From contig WPIO01000261.1 of the NCBI GenBank assembly GCA_009760855.2, positions 111,715 to 175,714 of the forward strand: a DNA stretch of 64,000 bases. Direction: 5' to 3'. This document shows positions 48,705 to 58,299 of the stretch, piece after piece. How positions within the stretch are numbered: position 1 is the stretch's first letter; each line of letters begins with the position of its first letter. The position numbers were made by a program, and so were the translations under genes. The notes beneath the pieces were generated by a model that saw only the letters and a list, made by a program, of their open reading frames with translations, had not been told where the DNA came from and ran no database searches. Origin of the DNA: Cristatella mucedo. Its lineage: Eukaryota > Bryozoa > Phylactolaemata > Cristatellidae.

Positions 48705-48870
48705 GAGAGCTTTACCGGCTTCCACCACTCCTTGCTGTGAGAAATGGGGGATCGCTGAAAAAAGAACTCAAACCCGTGATCGGGGTCATCGAGGGCGAGC
48801 ACATTGCGACCCAGGGGAAACAGCACCGTTTGCTCAGTATGCCACTGGGCCACTGGGTTACTATGGTAGT
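48705..48870 (-). mobile_element. tRNA-derived SINE (third type)
   Basis: Reverse-complemented: an A box GTGGCCCAGTGGCATACTGA, B-box-like CGGGTTTGAGTTC, then a segment with CACAGCAAGGAGTGGTGGAA resembling the copy at 45.8 kb. Confidence 0.6.
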
Positions 48871-48874
48871 AGGC

Positions 48875-49870
48875 CACAGTTCCGATTGACCTTCTGGGGG
48901 ATGGAGTGAGATGGTGAGGTCAGACGGAGCGGCAACGCGGGCAGGCCTAGGCATCAAATGTGGCCGGAAGGGTATAGCTTGGACTGCGTGCGATGGCGGC
49001 GACCCTTGCCCCCTCGGTCGACTAATGAGCGGGACAGAGTCTAGCGTAGCTTTTATTCTCTAGGTTGCCGGCAAAGCCGGCAATCTATTTATGGCCCGGT
49101 CAGTTCCGACCTGACCTGTGTCGTTGGCTACAGCAAATGCGAGAGCAAGAGCTCGGCGAAATACATGGAGCGCTCGACGCAAGTAATAAATGCTGCTATT
49201 CGTCAAGTATACGGAGCACTTCAAGAGCAGGGGCAAAGAAAGGATCAAAGGGCCGGCACGGCGCGGGGGGGGGGTCTGGGGGCGGAACCCACTCCCCTCC
49301 GTCACCCCAGCGTCTGCGGGCGTCGTGTAGCCTGTCCAAACACCAAGGAGCCAGCCGCCGCCGCTCAAGGGCAGCGCCTGGCAGCCTCACCGAGTGTTAG
49401 ACTCGGCTCCAACCTTCCAGGCCAGGGGTGGCAGCTGTCTACCCTGCCACCCCCAACGGCTTCCCCACCGCTCGATAGCGGCCAGAAAAAACCTTAAAGG
49501 ATTCATATAATACCCACAGTGCACACCGCTGGCTAAGCAGAAGCCAGAGTGCTTATGAGCGGTACACAATTGATCCAAATCTGAAAACTTGAAATTTAGA
49601 ATGTGCGACGCGAGGCTTAATTTGGCACCGCGTTAAATCAATCGCATGACTTAGCTCATAAACTCGTAGAACGAGCTGGTCCTTCTTTGCAGGCCGTGCA
49701 CTAGCTGCAATACCATTCTCTACCTTCTGCCACTCTGGAGCAGCCTACCTGACGGCTACGTGACTTACGTACGTAAGTATGAACACAGCGAGTCCGCCCG
49801 CTTCAATACACGATCAGCGTACATTGCCGCGAGCCGTTCGCTTGGGGTGGGGTTACGTCTCTCACCGTCG
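48875..49870. other. GC-rich stretch, no gene assigned
   Basis: It contains a perfect 8-base hairpin with a 3-base loop (49065-49083, TTGCCGGC..GCCGGCAA) and a poly-G run at about 49264. The chance frames around 49065-49500 have no recognised domain. Confidence 0.45.
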
Positions 49871-49877
49871 TGCCGCG

Positions 49878-49981
49878 TGATGTATGATTTTTACCTTTTA
49901 CGACATTGAAATTTTTTCTCACTGAAAAGTCTGCTAGGTCACAAAAACTTGAACATCGTAAATGGTAAAAATCATATATCA
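49878..49981. repeat. Imperfect inverted repeat at the left edge of the viral block
   Basis: The arms at 49878-49907 and 49952-49981 match at about 26 of 30 positions when one is reverse-complemented (both carry TGATTTTTACC). They enclose a 44-base loop. The repeat sits where GC-rich sequence gives way to AT-rich viral-type sequence. It could be a terminal or origin-like hairpin, or a small inverted-repeat transposon. Confidence 0.6.
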
Positions 49982-50082
49982 TTGGAGCAAGGGTGTCTTG
50001 TTTTGCAAAGAAAAAGGATCTTAAATTGTATTAAGCAAAACGGTATTACCTTCTATAGTGCAGCTGCCTGTCTCTGGACTAG

Positions 50083-50541
50083 CAAAGTGGCTGCCCAGAA
50101 AGCAAGGAGAAAAATGAGCTTATCGGCATCTCTGCGTTAAAAAAAGAACATTTACAGAGTATTGCGGAGGACGTATACTTATTCCGTATTCCTATAAGAG
50201 TAACTAAGCTTACTGATTTTGTTAACGAAAATATTACAGAAAAAAATGGTTCTTTTTTATTTGATGAGCTTTTTAAAGAAACTGCGCCTAAAAGAAGTAA
50301 CTATAGTTCTACCATAAAGCACATAGAAAAGTGCAAGAAGCAAAGAATATTACTAATTAATCAAATGTTTTGGCTCGAAAAGTATTCCGAGATCTGTAGG
50401 ATAGATTCTTTACTTGATACAATGAAAAAAGCAAATTGTAGTTCTTCTAGGCTTAACACGTGCTCCACGATCCAAGTTCTTGCAAATGTAAAAACAGCGA
50501 AGGCAGTTGGAAAACGTCCACCGACTACAACTATGAACTAG
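50083..50541 (+). pseudogene. Unidentified reading frame at left end of the viral block
   Basis: A frame of 152 codons without a usable ATG near its start. It is lysine-, isoleucine- and leucine-rich and contains segments such as EDVYLFRIPIRV and KTAKAVGKRPP. The same frame continues past the TAG at 50539-50541 for about 34 codons, so it is probably one longer, broken gene. Further shards in shifted frames (50579-50773 and around 50780-50840) follow. I recognise no domain. The base composition is like the viral genes to the right. An old viral or transposon protein is the best guess. Confidence 0.4.
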
Positions 50542-50849
50542 GAGTTAGTTGAAGTACCTTATGTACAAATAACAGATTATGACCGCCAAATTGAGCCCGA
50601 AGAAGGAAGCCGCGACGCTTTTCCTTTTAATCAGAGAGGAAGCAGATAAAACTCAAATTTATGTAGAACACGGACAAGAAAAACAAGCTAAAAATGATTC
50701 TTCCGTGCTCAGAAACAAGCGCAACACTTTCCGGCTTATTAAGATGATGCCACTTCTCCGATATTACCGATGACATCACTGAAGCTTTGTATACCACAGC
50801 AGTTTCTTATTTCAAGTATTCTAAAGCACATGAAGAAGAGTAATTCCCC

Positions 50850-51430
50850 CTATTTTTTCTTGAGCATGAGATTGAATAATTTCTATTGAGCAAAAAATGT
50901 TAAAAGTTTAAAATGAAATGGAAAAGCTAACGATGCCAGATGCAATTTCCGAAAAACGATGCTACAGCAGAGATTCTTTAGGAAGAACTTGAACACAGAG
51001 AAGAAGAATAAAATCGGAGCTGCTGTAATAAATTGAAAGATTCAAAGACCATGCACTTGGCAAGAAATAGAAACAGGCAACTTAAAATATCCAAAGCAGG
51101 AAATATAACTCCCAGATTTACTTGTAGCTAGACGAAATGTTAAGCTCCGAAACCAGTAATGTAACAGAAGAAGAAAAGAAGGCCCAAGTAGAGGAGGAAT
51201 AAAGTGCAAGTGTGAATACAATTACGCAGATTATTAAGTTAATATAGGAATGTTTTTTCAAAGGTATGAAGAAGATGAGCGATACAGTACTTAAGTTGAT
51301 CTTTTACGAGAGAAATTGATCCTTTCCTCGAAAGTCTATTCGGGTTGCCTAATTTTACATCACTCTCAAGCGGCTGCTAAGTTGAGTCATTTTGCAATAC
51401 CGTCGGACGATAGTGTCACGTGACATAGGC
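50850..51430. other. AT-rich stretch with coding-like shards
   Basis: Short open segments rich in glutamate and lysine (for example around 51137-51200) alternate with stops. It looks like a decayed gene between the two left-end frames. No product is recognisable. Confidence 0.3.
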
Positions 51431-51451
51431 ATATACATACATGTATATACA

Positions 51452-51500
<49 letters not shown>
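51428..51500 (+). repeat. TA microsatellite in the viral block
   Basis: (TA)n preceded by CATA variants, just upstream of the acidic repeat protein. Confidence 0.9.
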
Positions 51501-51501
<1 letters not shown>

Positions 51502-51571
51502 AATGTATCCAGGAAGTGGTTGCTAATATGGCTCCTATCGTCATTCGTGCGTTCAGCTCTTTCCTTCAGAC

Positions 51572-52144
51572 TTGCTTGATTGCGAATATGATGGTGAGTA
51601 TGATGATGTGCATGATTTTGGTCATCCTTTAGAGATATTCGGTATAACAGACGAGTGCGTAAGCAAAACGGAGTTTCCAACTGCAACGCACAATGACGAC
51701 ATACTAGACGAGCTATCTGTCGTCTGTGAGGACTTGATCGAAAGGTTGACTTGTGAGTTCGATTCTGATATAAACTACGCTGATTCACTAATATTCGAGG
51801 AGTTATTGCTATCTGAGTCAAGCGCCGAAATCGAAACAAACCTTGTACCTCAATCAAGCATTGAAATTAAGAAGTCAATGTCTGAGCCAAGCACTGAAAC
51901 AGAAACGAGCCTTGTATATGAATCAAGCACGGAAATCGTAAAGTCGATGTCTGAACCAACCACTGAAATTGACACGCTGACGGTATCTGAATCAAGCACC
52001 AAAATTGAAAAGGCAATGTCTGAGCCAAGCACTGGAAATGGGAATATAGCTAGTGGAAAGGAGCTTAAAATCGCTTACACCACAAAGCCACGGATACCTA
52101 GACTTAAATATCAGGGCGACGGCTCGAAAGTGCAGTTTCTTTAA
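51572..52144 (+). CDS. Acidic protein with internal serine/glutamate-rich repeats
   Basis: An intact 190-codon frame. Residues 1-90 are acidic, beginning LDCEYDGEYDD. Residues about 90-165 consist of imperfect repeats of roughly 22-23 residues built on SESSTEIEKSMSEPSTE. The tail is basic (KELKIAYTTKPRIPRLKY). There is no signal peptide or membrane segment. It is one of the few uninterrupted frames of the viral block. Repetitive acidic proteins are common among fast-evolving accessory or structural genes of viruses, but I recognise no family. The frame upstream of the start is also partly open, so the true start may lie further left, beyond an AT microsatellite at 51430-51500. Confidence 0.5.
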   Translation: MLDCEYDGEYDDVHDFGHPLEIFGITDECVSKTEFPTATHNDDILDELSVVCEDLIERLTCEFDSDINYADSLIFEELLLSESSAEIETNLVPQSSIEIKKSMSEPSTETETSLVYESSTEIVKSMSEPTTEIDTLTVSESSTKIEKAMSEPSTGNGNIASGKELKIAYTTKPRIPRLKYQGDGSKVQFL

Positions 52145-52374
52145 TGGCAGAATACTTGAAACTGCTCAAGAGTAAAGTGGCTTTAAAAGCAGGACGGCAG
52201 ATTTAGAGTAACGTGTCTTTAATAGTTAGTTTGATCGTTGTATTGCAAGTCAAATACATGAATTGGATACAAACTTAACCATTATGGATAAGTAAAGCCT
52301 ACAGGTTCAGCCACTTAATTAAGACCAAGGAATTGTTTTTTTTAATAGCCTGAAGCCTCCCTTTGCCGAAAATG

Positions 52375-52445
52375 TAGAGCACCTAGAAAGAGATTGAGTT
52401 CTCTGAAGGCGCTTTATCAAGTGCATTATTCTTATTATTAATGAC
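52375..52445 (+). mobile_element. LINE 3' tail inside the viral block
   Basis: It carries the family tail: the segment GAGCACCTAGAAAGAGATTG, then a GCGCTTTATCAAGTGCATTA type end and a TTA-rich simple repeat. Only the last 70 bases are present, a 5'-truncated copy. Confidence 0.75.
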
Positions 52446-52519
52446 TCTCAGTCGAGCATTTCTATCTTTAGGCTAAAATAAATAAATAAAAAAATCCTAG
52501 CTGATTAAACGGCCTCTTT

Positions 52520-52655
52520 TTGTACAGCGACAGTAGAACCTTTACGGCTATCACCACCGCTTGCAGTGGCGATAAAGGATCGCCCACCGCTGGAATCGAA
52601 CCCACGACCTCGGGACCGAGGTCATGAATGCAACCGCCTTACCTAGTGGCTTGCT
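52520..52655 (-). mobile_element. tRNA-derived SINE (second type) inserted at the 3' end of the capsid gene
   Basis: Reverse-complemented, it has a pol III B-box-like GGTTCGATTCC after the stretch ACCTCGGTCCCGAGGTCGTG, and then GCGGTGGGCGATCCTTTATC. The same arrangement occurs near 34.5 and 38.7 kb. It replaces the end of the capsid reading frame. Confidence 0.7.
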
Positions 52656-53884
52656 ACTTCTTGCTAAAGCATGATGTTGAGTAGAACCATTTAGCAATAC
52701 AATAACGTTCTTAATATCACCATGATTGTACGTACAAGGATTTCCTGTGTATTTAACATATTTATCATCAAGTTTCTGTGCAGCCACAATCAAACATCGA
52801 ACTTTGTCAATACTATTTTGAACTGAAAAAGTTCGAGTGTACTTCAAGCCTTGGTTCAAGTTTGATAGAGTCATATTTTCATAGCGTCTAACTCTCCAAT
52901 TCTATTTACGTTTCTTTACTGAGTCGCTAGAGATTTCTGCTAGACTCCTTTCAATGTTAATAGCAGGTGTTATACATGACACCATGAATCTCATCTTTGA
53001 CATAGCAATTTTAAAATTTGTCCAAAGACCTTGGCCATTTACAGCCGCCAGCTGGCCCGTCCAGTTTCTCATTGCAACGGCACTAACCTGATTATTAGCC
53101 ATTCCTGACACGCCGGTCATAATAGCATTGTAATCAAATCCCCCAACTCGTGTAAGTTCAAATGTAAATGGAATGTTATAAAGAATCATGCTCATATCAG
53201 CGCAGAAACCCGATAATATAGCCAAGGGTAGAGAAAAGCTAAAGGGCCTGTTGTTTCTGCTAGACTGCTAGTAAGTCTTCTTCTGTAGTTAAAACCAATG
53301 TTTGAGAAGTTAGTTCCTACTAAGCCAGCCCCCCCCCGATGCCAGAGAACTAGAACAATTTCCGAGGCCGTTTATCGTGTCTTCTAAAGAGCTTGCTTCA
53401 TCTTTGTTCCACCCAGCTGCAGGTCGTTCTGTTCGGTTGCAGTCGTTTGGATAAGTTAATAACCCCATTAGCCTTGAAACTGTTCTGGGTCCTTGTGACA
53501 AAAACAAACTTTCGATTTCTTCTGCACCAAGTCTAATTTTTATTGAGCTAAGCATATTAGCACCATCATTATAACAAGACCTACTGCTACATTTCTACTA
53601 GGTGCCCCATAAGCTCCATTAGCTGCTGTTTGAACCTGTAGATTTCCTTCTAACAGCAAGTAGGAGTCTAGCAGCATGTAACGCGCATTTTTCTCACATG
53701 GCACCGTAAAATTTACTAGCTTATTTGCGATCACGTCTGTTTCTGCTCCATTAGTCTGGTAAAACTGGCGATACTGCGAATTTCTAATAGGATATCTAGG
53801 AGGCAGACTTTGATCACTTAGTTCTAGAATTGTATCAATCGGAGCACTTGCCATTTCTTCTCTATATAAAAAATTAAAATTCAT
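52656..53884 (-). pseudogene. Polinton-type major capsid protein (double jelly roll), broken
   Basis: The gene starts at an ATG overlapping the stop of the upstream small gene by four bases. It reads as fragments of about 410 residues in total. The first part (53590-53884) holds an N-terminal jelly-roll-like segment with FYQTNGAETDVIANKL. The second (53310-53570) contains NDGANMLSSIKIRLG. A middle piece in another frame (about 53230-53325) contains VGTNFSNIGFNYRRRL, the N-x-G-x-x-x-R signature seen in Polinton and virophage capsid proteins. Then come 52902-53225 and 52656-52901 (RRYENMTLSNLNQGL). Breaks: frameshifts near 53580, 53325 and 53235, and an in-frame TAG at 52902-52904. The C-terminus is cut by a SINE. 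Function by family: hexon-like shell of the virion. The assignment rests on motif memory and context, not a search. Confidence 0.72.
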
Positions 53885-54072
53885 TTCTTGCTTTGTAAAT
53901 ACAATCCTGCTCCAAGTTTCTTCATGGTTCCGCCGTATCCATCAGGTCTAGATCGGTTAGGCAAGGCACCAGGTACAAGCTTAGGTGCCGTAGATTTCTT
54001 TTTGATCACTCGTTTTATTTTTTGGTATGCTTTAGGATCGTTCTCTTTAAACGTTTCAGAGTAACTGACCAT
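53881..54072 (-). CDS. Small basic protein directly upstream of the capsid gene
   Basis: A 63-residue lysine/arginine-rich protein beginning MVSYSETFKENDP and ending GAGLYLQSKK. Its stop overlaps the capsid start (ATGA), which suggests co-expression. Size, charge and position fit a small virion or DNA-condensing protein of this virus group, but no family is recognised. The frame is intact. Confidence 0.5.
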   Translation of the reverse strand: MVSYSETFKENDPKAYQKIKRVIKKKSTAPKLVPGALPNRSRPDGYGGTMKKLGAGLYLQSKK

Positions 54073-54197
54073 TTCTTTTTCGTCTTAAATCTTACTTTTT
54101 CTTTTTCTTCGTTTTCAGTTTAATCTTTTCTAGCATAGCTCTCGCGATTTCATCTCTTTAATCTTACGGTCTTGGTTTCTTTTTTCGTTTCTCCAAC

Positions 54198-54482
54198 TCA
54201 ATATTCGCTTTTTCTTTCTACATTCTTCTTTAAGTTTGTCTTCTCGTCTTTTCTGCGCATCCTCGTGGTCAACTTTTTCTTAGTCTGCTGTACAATAAGT
54301 TTTCGTGCTAGGTGCATTTTAATTCCTTTATTAGCAGTATTTACTCCAAGACTTGTCATCCTACCGATTACTGGAGCAACTCTTCCGAAGCCATCAATTA
54401 CTTTATCAAGCACACCTGCTCTTCGCATGGTAAATTTTGCGTCTGCATTCTTTCCATGCCCAATTCTTGCATAGCTTCCCAT
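54198..54482 (-). CDS. Basic virion-like protein
   Basis: A 94-residue frame starting MGSYARIGHGKNADAKFTM. It has a glycine-rich stretch (GFGRVAPVIGRMTSLG) and a very lysine/arginine-rich C-terminal half. After its TGA the same frame stays lysine-rich for another 17 codons, so the original may have been longer. The composition resembles nucleic-acid-binding core proteins. No specific homology is seen. It lies between two structural genes on the same strand. Confidence 0.45.
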   Translation of the reverse strand: MGSYARIGHGKNADAKFTMRRAGVLDKVIDGFGRVAPVIGRMTSLGVNTANKGIKMHLARKLIVQQTKKKLTTRMRRKDEKTNLKKNVERKSEY

Positions 54483-54577
54483 TCTCTATGCTATTTTGAA
54501 ATTAATTTCTATAGTAACCATAGAAATAATATTAACTGAACCTCAATTTTGATCCATCAAACTAATTTTAAAAGTAC

Positions 54578-54990
54578 TTATTGCTTAGTATATCTCTTCA
54601 TGTTGTAAAAACCTAATATTAATATCGGCAAGTGTATGGCAACTTTTTCTCCTGGATTTATGTCAGCTGTCTCTAGAACATAGAACGAACAACACTGCAT
54701 CGAAGATCCATGCTTATATTCAATGTAGTTCATAGCTGGATTTCCCAAGCGGCAGTGTATACTAATCCATCGTACTCCTTAGTATCCGGCATCATCATTT
54801 CGTTCCATGCTGTGTAAGTACCAGAAAAATGCATAGCTTTTTTGATAGCTTCATATGGTGTTCCTCCTACCGTATTTGGATCAGATGATCCTTGTTCATT
54901 AGATTAAAACCTAAAGTATCTCCAATTGATTCAATAACACCAGATGCATTACTTCCTAACAAAATGACGCAAACGCCCACTACCTGCATT
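54578..54990 (-). pseudogene. Unidentified viral gene, frameshifted
   Basis: Three consecutive segments in different frames form one gene-sized unit. The first is around 54900-54990. The second (about 54730-54905) contains GGTPYEAIKKAMHFSG and EYDGLVYTAAW. The third (54578-54750) contains NPAMNYIEYKHGSSMQ and ends NMKRYTKQ before a TAA. At least two frameshifts separate them. The aromatic-rich, beta-like sequence would suit a capsid-associated protein. I recognise no family. Confidence 0.45.
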
Positions 54991-55009
54991 ATTATCTCAT
55001 CATGTCAGT

Positions 55010-55373
55010 CTATGCTGATCCTTTTTCCTCTGGTACTGCTGCTGGCTCGTTTAAATCGTCACAAGTTAAAAAACCAGAACCGGCTTTTACATCGAATCTT
55101 TTTGCTTTCAATAACGAATTCACTGTACTTACAATCTTTTCTGAATCCTAATACCCTTTGGAGTTTTAACCAAAACGATATAATCATCTGTCATAGATCT
55201 GTTGTACCAATTCAAATCATTTAGATTTTCACTCAAATTAAGTATCGTTTTATTATTAAAAACAAACTATACTCTTCGTAGCCCAATTTTATTAAAGCCT
55301 GCGTTAAAAGCACTAACGAACGGCTTAATGCTATTGCATTGGAACTGGTTGCTTCTATTAATCTTGTCGACAT
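55010..55373 (-). pseudogene. Unidentified viral gene, frameshifted
   Basis: It begins with the ATG at 55371-55373 (MSTRLIEATSSNAIALSRSL), six bases after the preceding gene. It shifts frame near 55250 (segment SENLNDLNWYNRSMTDDYIV) and again near 55133 (segment KAKRFDVKAGSGFLTCDD), and ends at a TAG at 55010-55012. The size of about 120 residues and tight spacing suggest an operon-like late gene. No product is assigned. Confidence 0.45.
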
Positions 55374-55379
55374 TGTAAA

Positions 55380-56233
55380 TTATACTACAACAATTTCTAT
55401 AACAGCTGTAAACTGTTGGCTGCCAAAGTCTATAACTTTTAGATCTTGGTTTATAGCAGTAATCTCTATGTCAGAATCTGTTTCTCCTACAACATTGTGA
55501 TACTCAAAAGTATTAGGTTCAAGTACTATTTGTTTCCAAGGATAAAAGTTTTAGGCAAAGCTTACAAGTGCTTGCGATTGTCTGCCATTTATGTGACTCG
55601 TTCCACTATCCACAAGATTGCTATGCATAACTATCAAAGTTTCTACGAAAAACAACTACTTCGTTTTCAGAGACAAATTTGGTATTAGGAGTACGTGTTA
55701 CTTGATTGATAATACTAAGATAAGTTGTTCTAAATTGGGGTTTTTTATATAAGCAGACTTGTAAAGCCAAGCCGTCAAGAAATAATCAACTTACTTGCAA
55801 ACATTTCCATCCATCTGGCATCTTAATCGATGAATTAGAAGTAGCAGTATCAATTCAAAGTTCAAATTTATCTGTAGTTGCTCCTGAATGCACAAACAAA
55901 TTATTTATTGTATCAGCAATTCCAATGTTTACATCGTCTGAAACTGCTGAAAAAAGTCTAATTGTTACTCTCTACTTGGAGCCACAGAAACTCTATGGAC
56001 AAAATTATTATTCAAATCTGTAATATTTTCATTGAATTTGCTCCTATAAAATTTTTGAAACAGATCTTAAATTTCTTGCCTCGAAGCATAACTGGATCAG
56101 TAATTCTGATTCTAACAGGATTTGCTGTTCCAGAAACGTTAAACACGCATCCTTCTGGCTTGGATTGGCAAGCTCTCCTGATTGCTTCAAGGTTCTTCAA
56201 CATTTTCTGAAAAATGTTTACAAGCTCAGACAT
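55380..56233 (-). pseudogene. Unidentified virion-like gene, heavily broken
   Basis: It starts at 56233 with MSELVNIFQKMLKNLEA. The first 73 codons are open and contain GCVFNVSGTANPVRI. The frame then shifts near 56010 and 55965. A long segment, 55620-55965, carries in-frame TGA codons around 55856 and 55787 and a TAG near 55621. After a further shift, a segment with SGTSHINGRQSQAL and IVLEPNTFEYHNVVG ends at the TAA at 55380. Total length is about 280 codons. The beta-rich texture suggests a capsid-surface or penton-like protein, but that is only inference. Confidence 0.45.
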
Positions 56234-56273
56234 TTCTGTATACTAAGGTCAGACAAAAGTTTATTAATTTTGG

Positions 56274-56699
56274 TCATTTACTTTTTGGAGCTTTTCGTGA
56301 CTCTGCAAGGTAATCTGCAGCAGAGCTAGTTGAACTTATTCCTCCAGTGTTTCCTGCAGCAAGCTCGCGAATCCATAGTTCTAGTTTTTCTAGGACGTCT
56401 GACTCTTGGTTAGCAAAAACTGGAATTTCTGTCACTCCCGAACAAGTGCTATTACTTCCTTGAATAGTGCCCATTCTTTTTATCATTAGACTTTCACTTT
56501 TTTGGGCAGGACTTTCACTTTTTGCTAATGCTGGAGTACTAGATGTCTTTGTTGATACTGGAATTCTAGATTCCTTCGGTGGAGTCAATTTTGGAATACG
56601 AGATTCCTTTGCTAATAATGGAATTCTGGATTTCTTTACTAATACTTTAATACTAGATTCCTTCGCTGGATTTAGCGTTGGCATGCAAGATTTCTTCAT
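56274..56699 (-). CDS. Repeat-containing basic protein
   Basis: An intact 141-codon frame. Residues 1-60 contain four to five copies of a short motif around KESRIP (with spacers such as LLA and LTPP). The rest is serine-rich, with LEKLELWIRELAAG as a possible helix. No domain is recognised. It lies in line with the structural genes on the same strand. Confidence 0.45.
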   Translation of the reverse strand: MKKSCMPTLNPAKESSIKVLVKKSRIPLLAKESRIPKLTPPKESRIPVSTKTSSTPALAKSESPAQKSESLMIKRMGTIQGSNSTCSGVTEIPVFANQESDVLEKLELWIRELAAGNTGGISSTSSAADYLAESRKAPKSK

Positions 56700-56913
56700 T
56701 GGGTCTCACCAATTTTTTAGTTCCCGATGTTTAAGATCTCAATCAGATAACTTCAAGTAAACACTTTTAAACATATCAGGATCACTAGTTCTCTCACAAT
56801 CTTTTACTTTTTGTCTAACTCTAGCAGGTAATCATTTTCCTTTTAGTAAATCATCTAAACACTATATAACCTAACACGACTTGTTTTCGGAGTTCCAGGG
56901 CTAGAATTAATGA

Positions 56914-57260
56914 CTAATTTATCAGCCAAGTCTTTCTGCAGAACATCAATAGGACTTTTAGTTTGTTTATTTGTTCAGCGTTAGTTTTTTCTGCATTACC
57001 AATTTGTATTGATTTTCTGTATTTCTTTTCTTTAGCAGCTTTCGCTACTCTACCAGTGGTTAGCGATAAATCAAGACCAATATTTAAATTTTTAATTGCT
57101 TGCACTGTTTCTATTTTTTGAGCAAGACCGGGTCTAACTTTTTAAGTTTCTTAATAACAACATTTCCGGTATTGTCAGTTGATCTTTCTAAAGCTCGTTG
57201 ATCCAGGTGAGCTTCAACAGTATTCCTAGCTGCAATTTCTGCTTTAAGCCTTTGAACTTC
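56914..57260 (-). pseudogene. Lysine-rich coiled-coil-like gene, frameshifted
   Basis: Two overlapping segments make up this gene. One, around 57110-57260, has a heptad-like pattern (NNLEVQRLKAEIAARN). The other, 56914-57120, contains NIGLDLSLTTGRVAKAAKE. A shift near 57120 separates them. It may be a separate gene or a continuation of the ATPase reading. No family is recognised. Confidence 0.35.
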
Positions 57261-57264
57261 TAGG

Positions 57265-58086
57265 TTATTCTGTAGTTCTGTTGAGCCACGCAGGTCTGGT
57301 AAATCCCGAAGTTTTTTTCGTCGTACAGTGCTTCTTGCACACTGCCTCGATACTTCCCAGGCTTCGAGTAAATCTTTCCGTTAAACATTCTCCTATATAT
57401 GTGACTCTTTTTTCGTTAAGTATAGAAAGTAATTGTTTGCCGTTAGAATCAACAGACCAAAATCTGTCTTCTGCTTCAGTTTTGGCTAAGTCTATTGCAA
57501 GGTAACCGAAGCGATTCCTTGTGCAAGAATTAACTCATTCACGAGTTTGCTTTCTGCCTATGTCTCCTGTGTACGCCTCACGAAAGTGTTCGGTGTCTGC
57601 TGCATTTTGTTGGAAAATTATTACCACTTTAATGTTGTTCCTGATTTCACGACTTGGAATATTAGTAAATCCTTTTGCAAGGGAAAATATAATAAGGCCT
57701 TTGTGTCTTCCTCTTGTAAATTAATCTAAGATCTGCGTTTGGTCTTCTGTCATTAGGTCGTCAAGTAAAACAACATGTTTGCAGTTTTTATACGAGTCAA
57801 CTTCTGGCATTTATTCGACGCCGTTAACCTAAACGTAAGCACCTTTTGCTAAGCTATCTGTCATAGATCCAAGCCCTCGGTATAGCTTCTGGTCGAGGCT
57901 ATAAGCAATTACTGTGCAAGCGTCATAATTTAGCATTCCGTAGAAGATCCAACTCATCATTAACTGAGATTTGCCTGAGCCACTAGGGCTAAGCACCAAT
58001 GCTCAGATTGGCACACTAGGCAATGGTTCTGTGTACCCAGTTTCTGTATCTGGTCTGAAATTGAACGCGAGAACTTTAAAAGACAT
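57265..58086 (-). pseudogene. Packaging ATPase (FtsK/A32-like), with five in-frame stops
   Basis: One reading frame of 273 codons runs from the ATG at 58084-58086 without a frameshift. Walker A is SPSGSGKSQL (57967-57990 and on), preceded by the N-terminal FRPDTETGYTE. Walker B is KHVVLLDDL (57754-57780). FTRGRHKGLIIFSL then occupies the place of the conserved LFTxxSHH..S segment of Polinton ATPases, and IRNNIKVVIIF follows the family's arginine-asparagine sensor region. Stops interrupt at 58003-58005 (TGA), 57829-57831 (TAG), 57811-57813 (TAA), 57721-57723 (TAA) and 57535-57537 (TGA). By family, the protein pumps viral DNA into the preformed shell. The end of the true gene is probably near 57400, since the last 45 codons look less conserved. 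Confidence 0.83.
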
Positions 58087-58299
58087 TCGCTAAGCTGGAC
58101 ATATTTTACTTATAAATAGAAATGGAGACAAATATTTACTGTTTGAAATATAAAAAGCACACAGACGATCTTTACACTAAATGCACATCTCGGTCCTCGA
58201 GGAATGGTGAAAGCAATCTGCGCAATTTGCGAAAACAAAAAATCAAAGTCTGTTAAGCGGACGAGCACACCTGAAGTAGGGGGACTAGCGTAGCGTCAG

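Noticed and set aside
51387-51857. 156-codon minus-strand frame
   Set aside because: Antisense of the acidic repeat protein plus the TA microsatellite.
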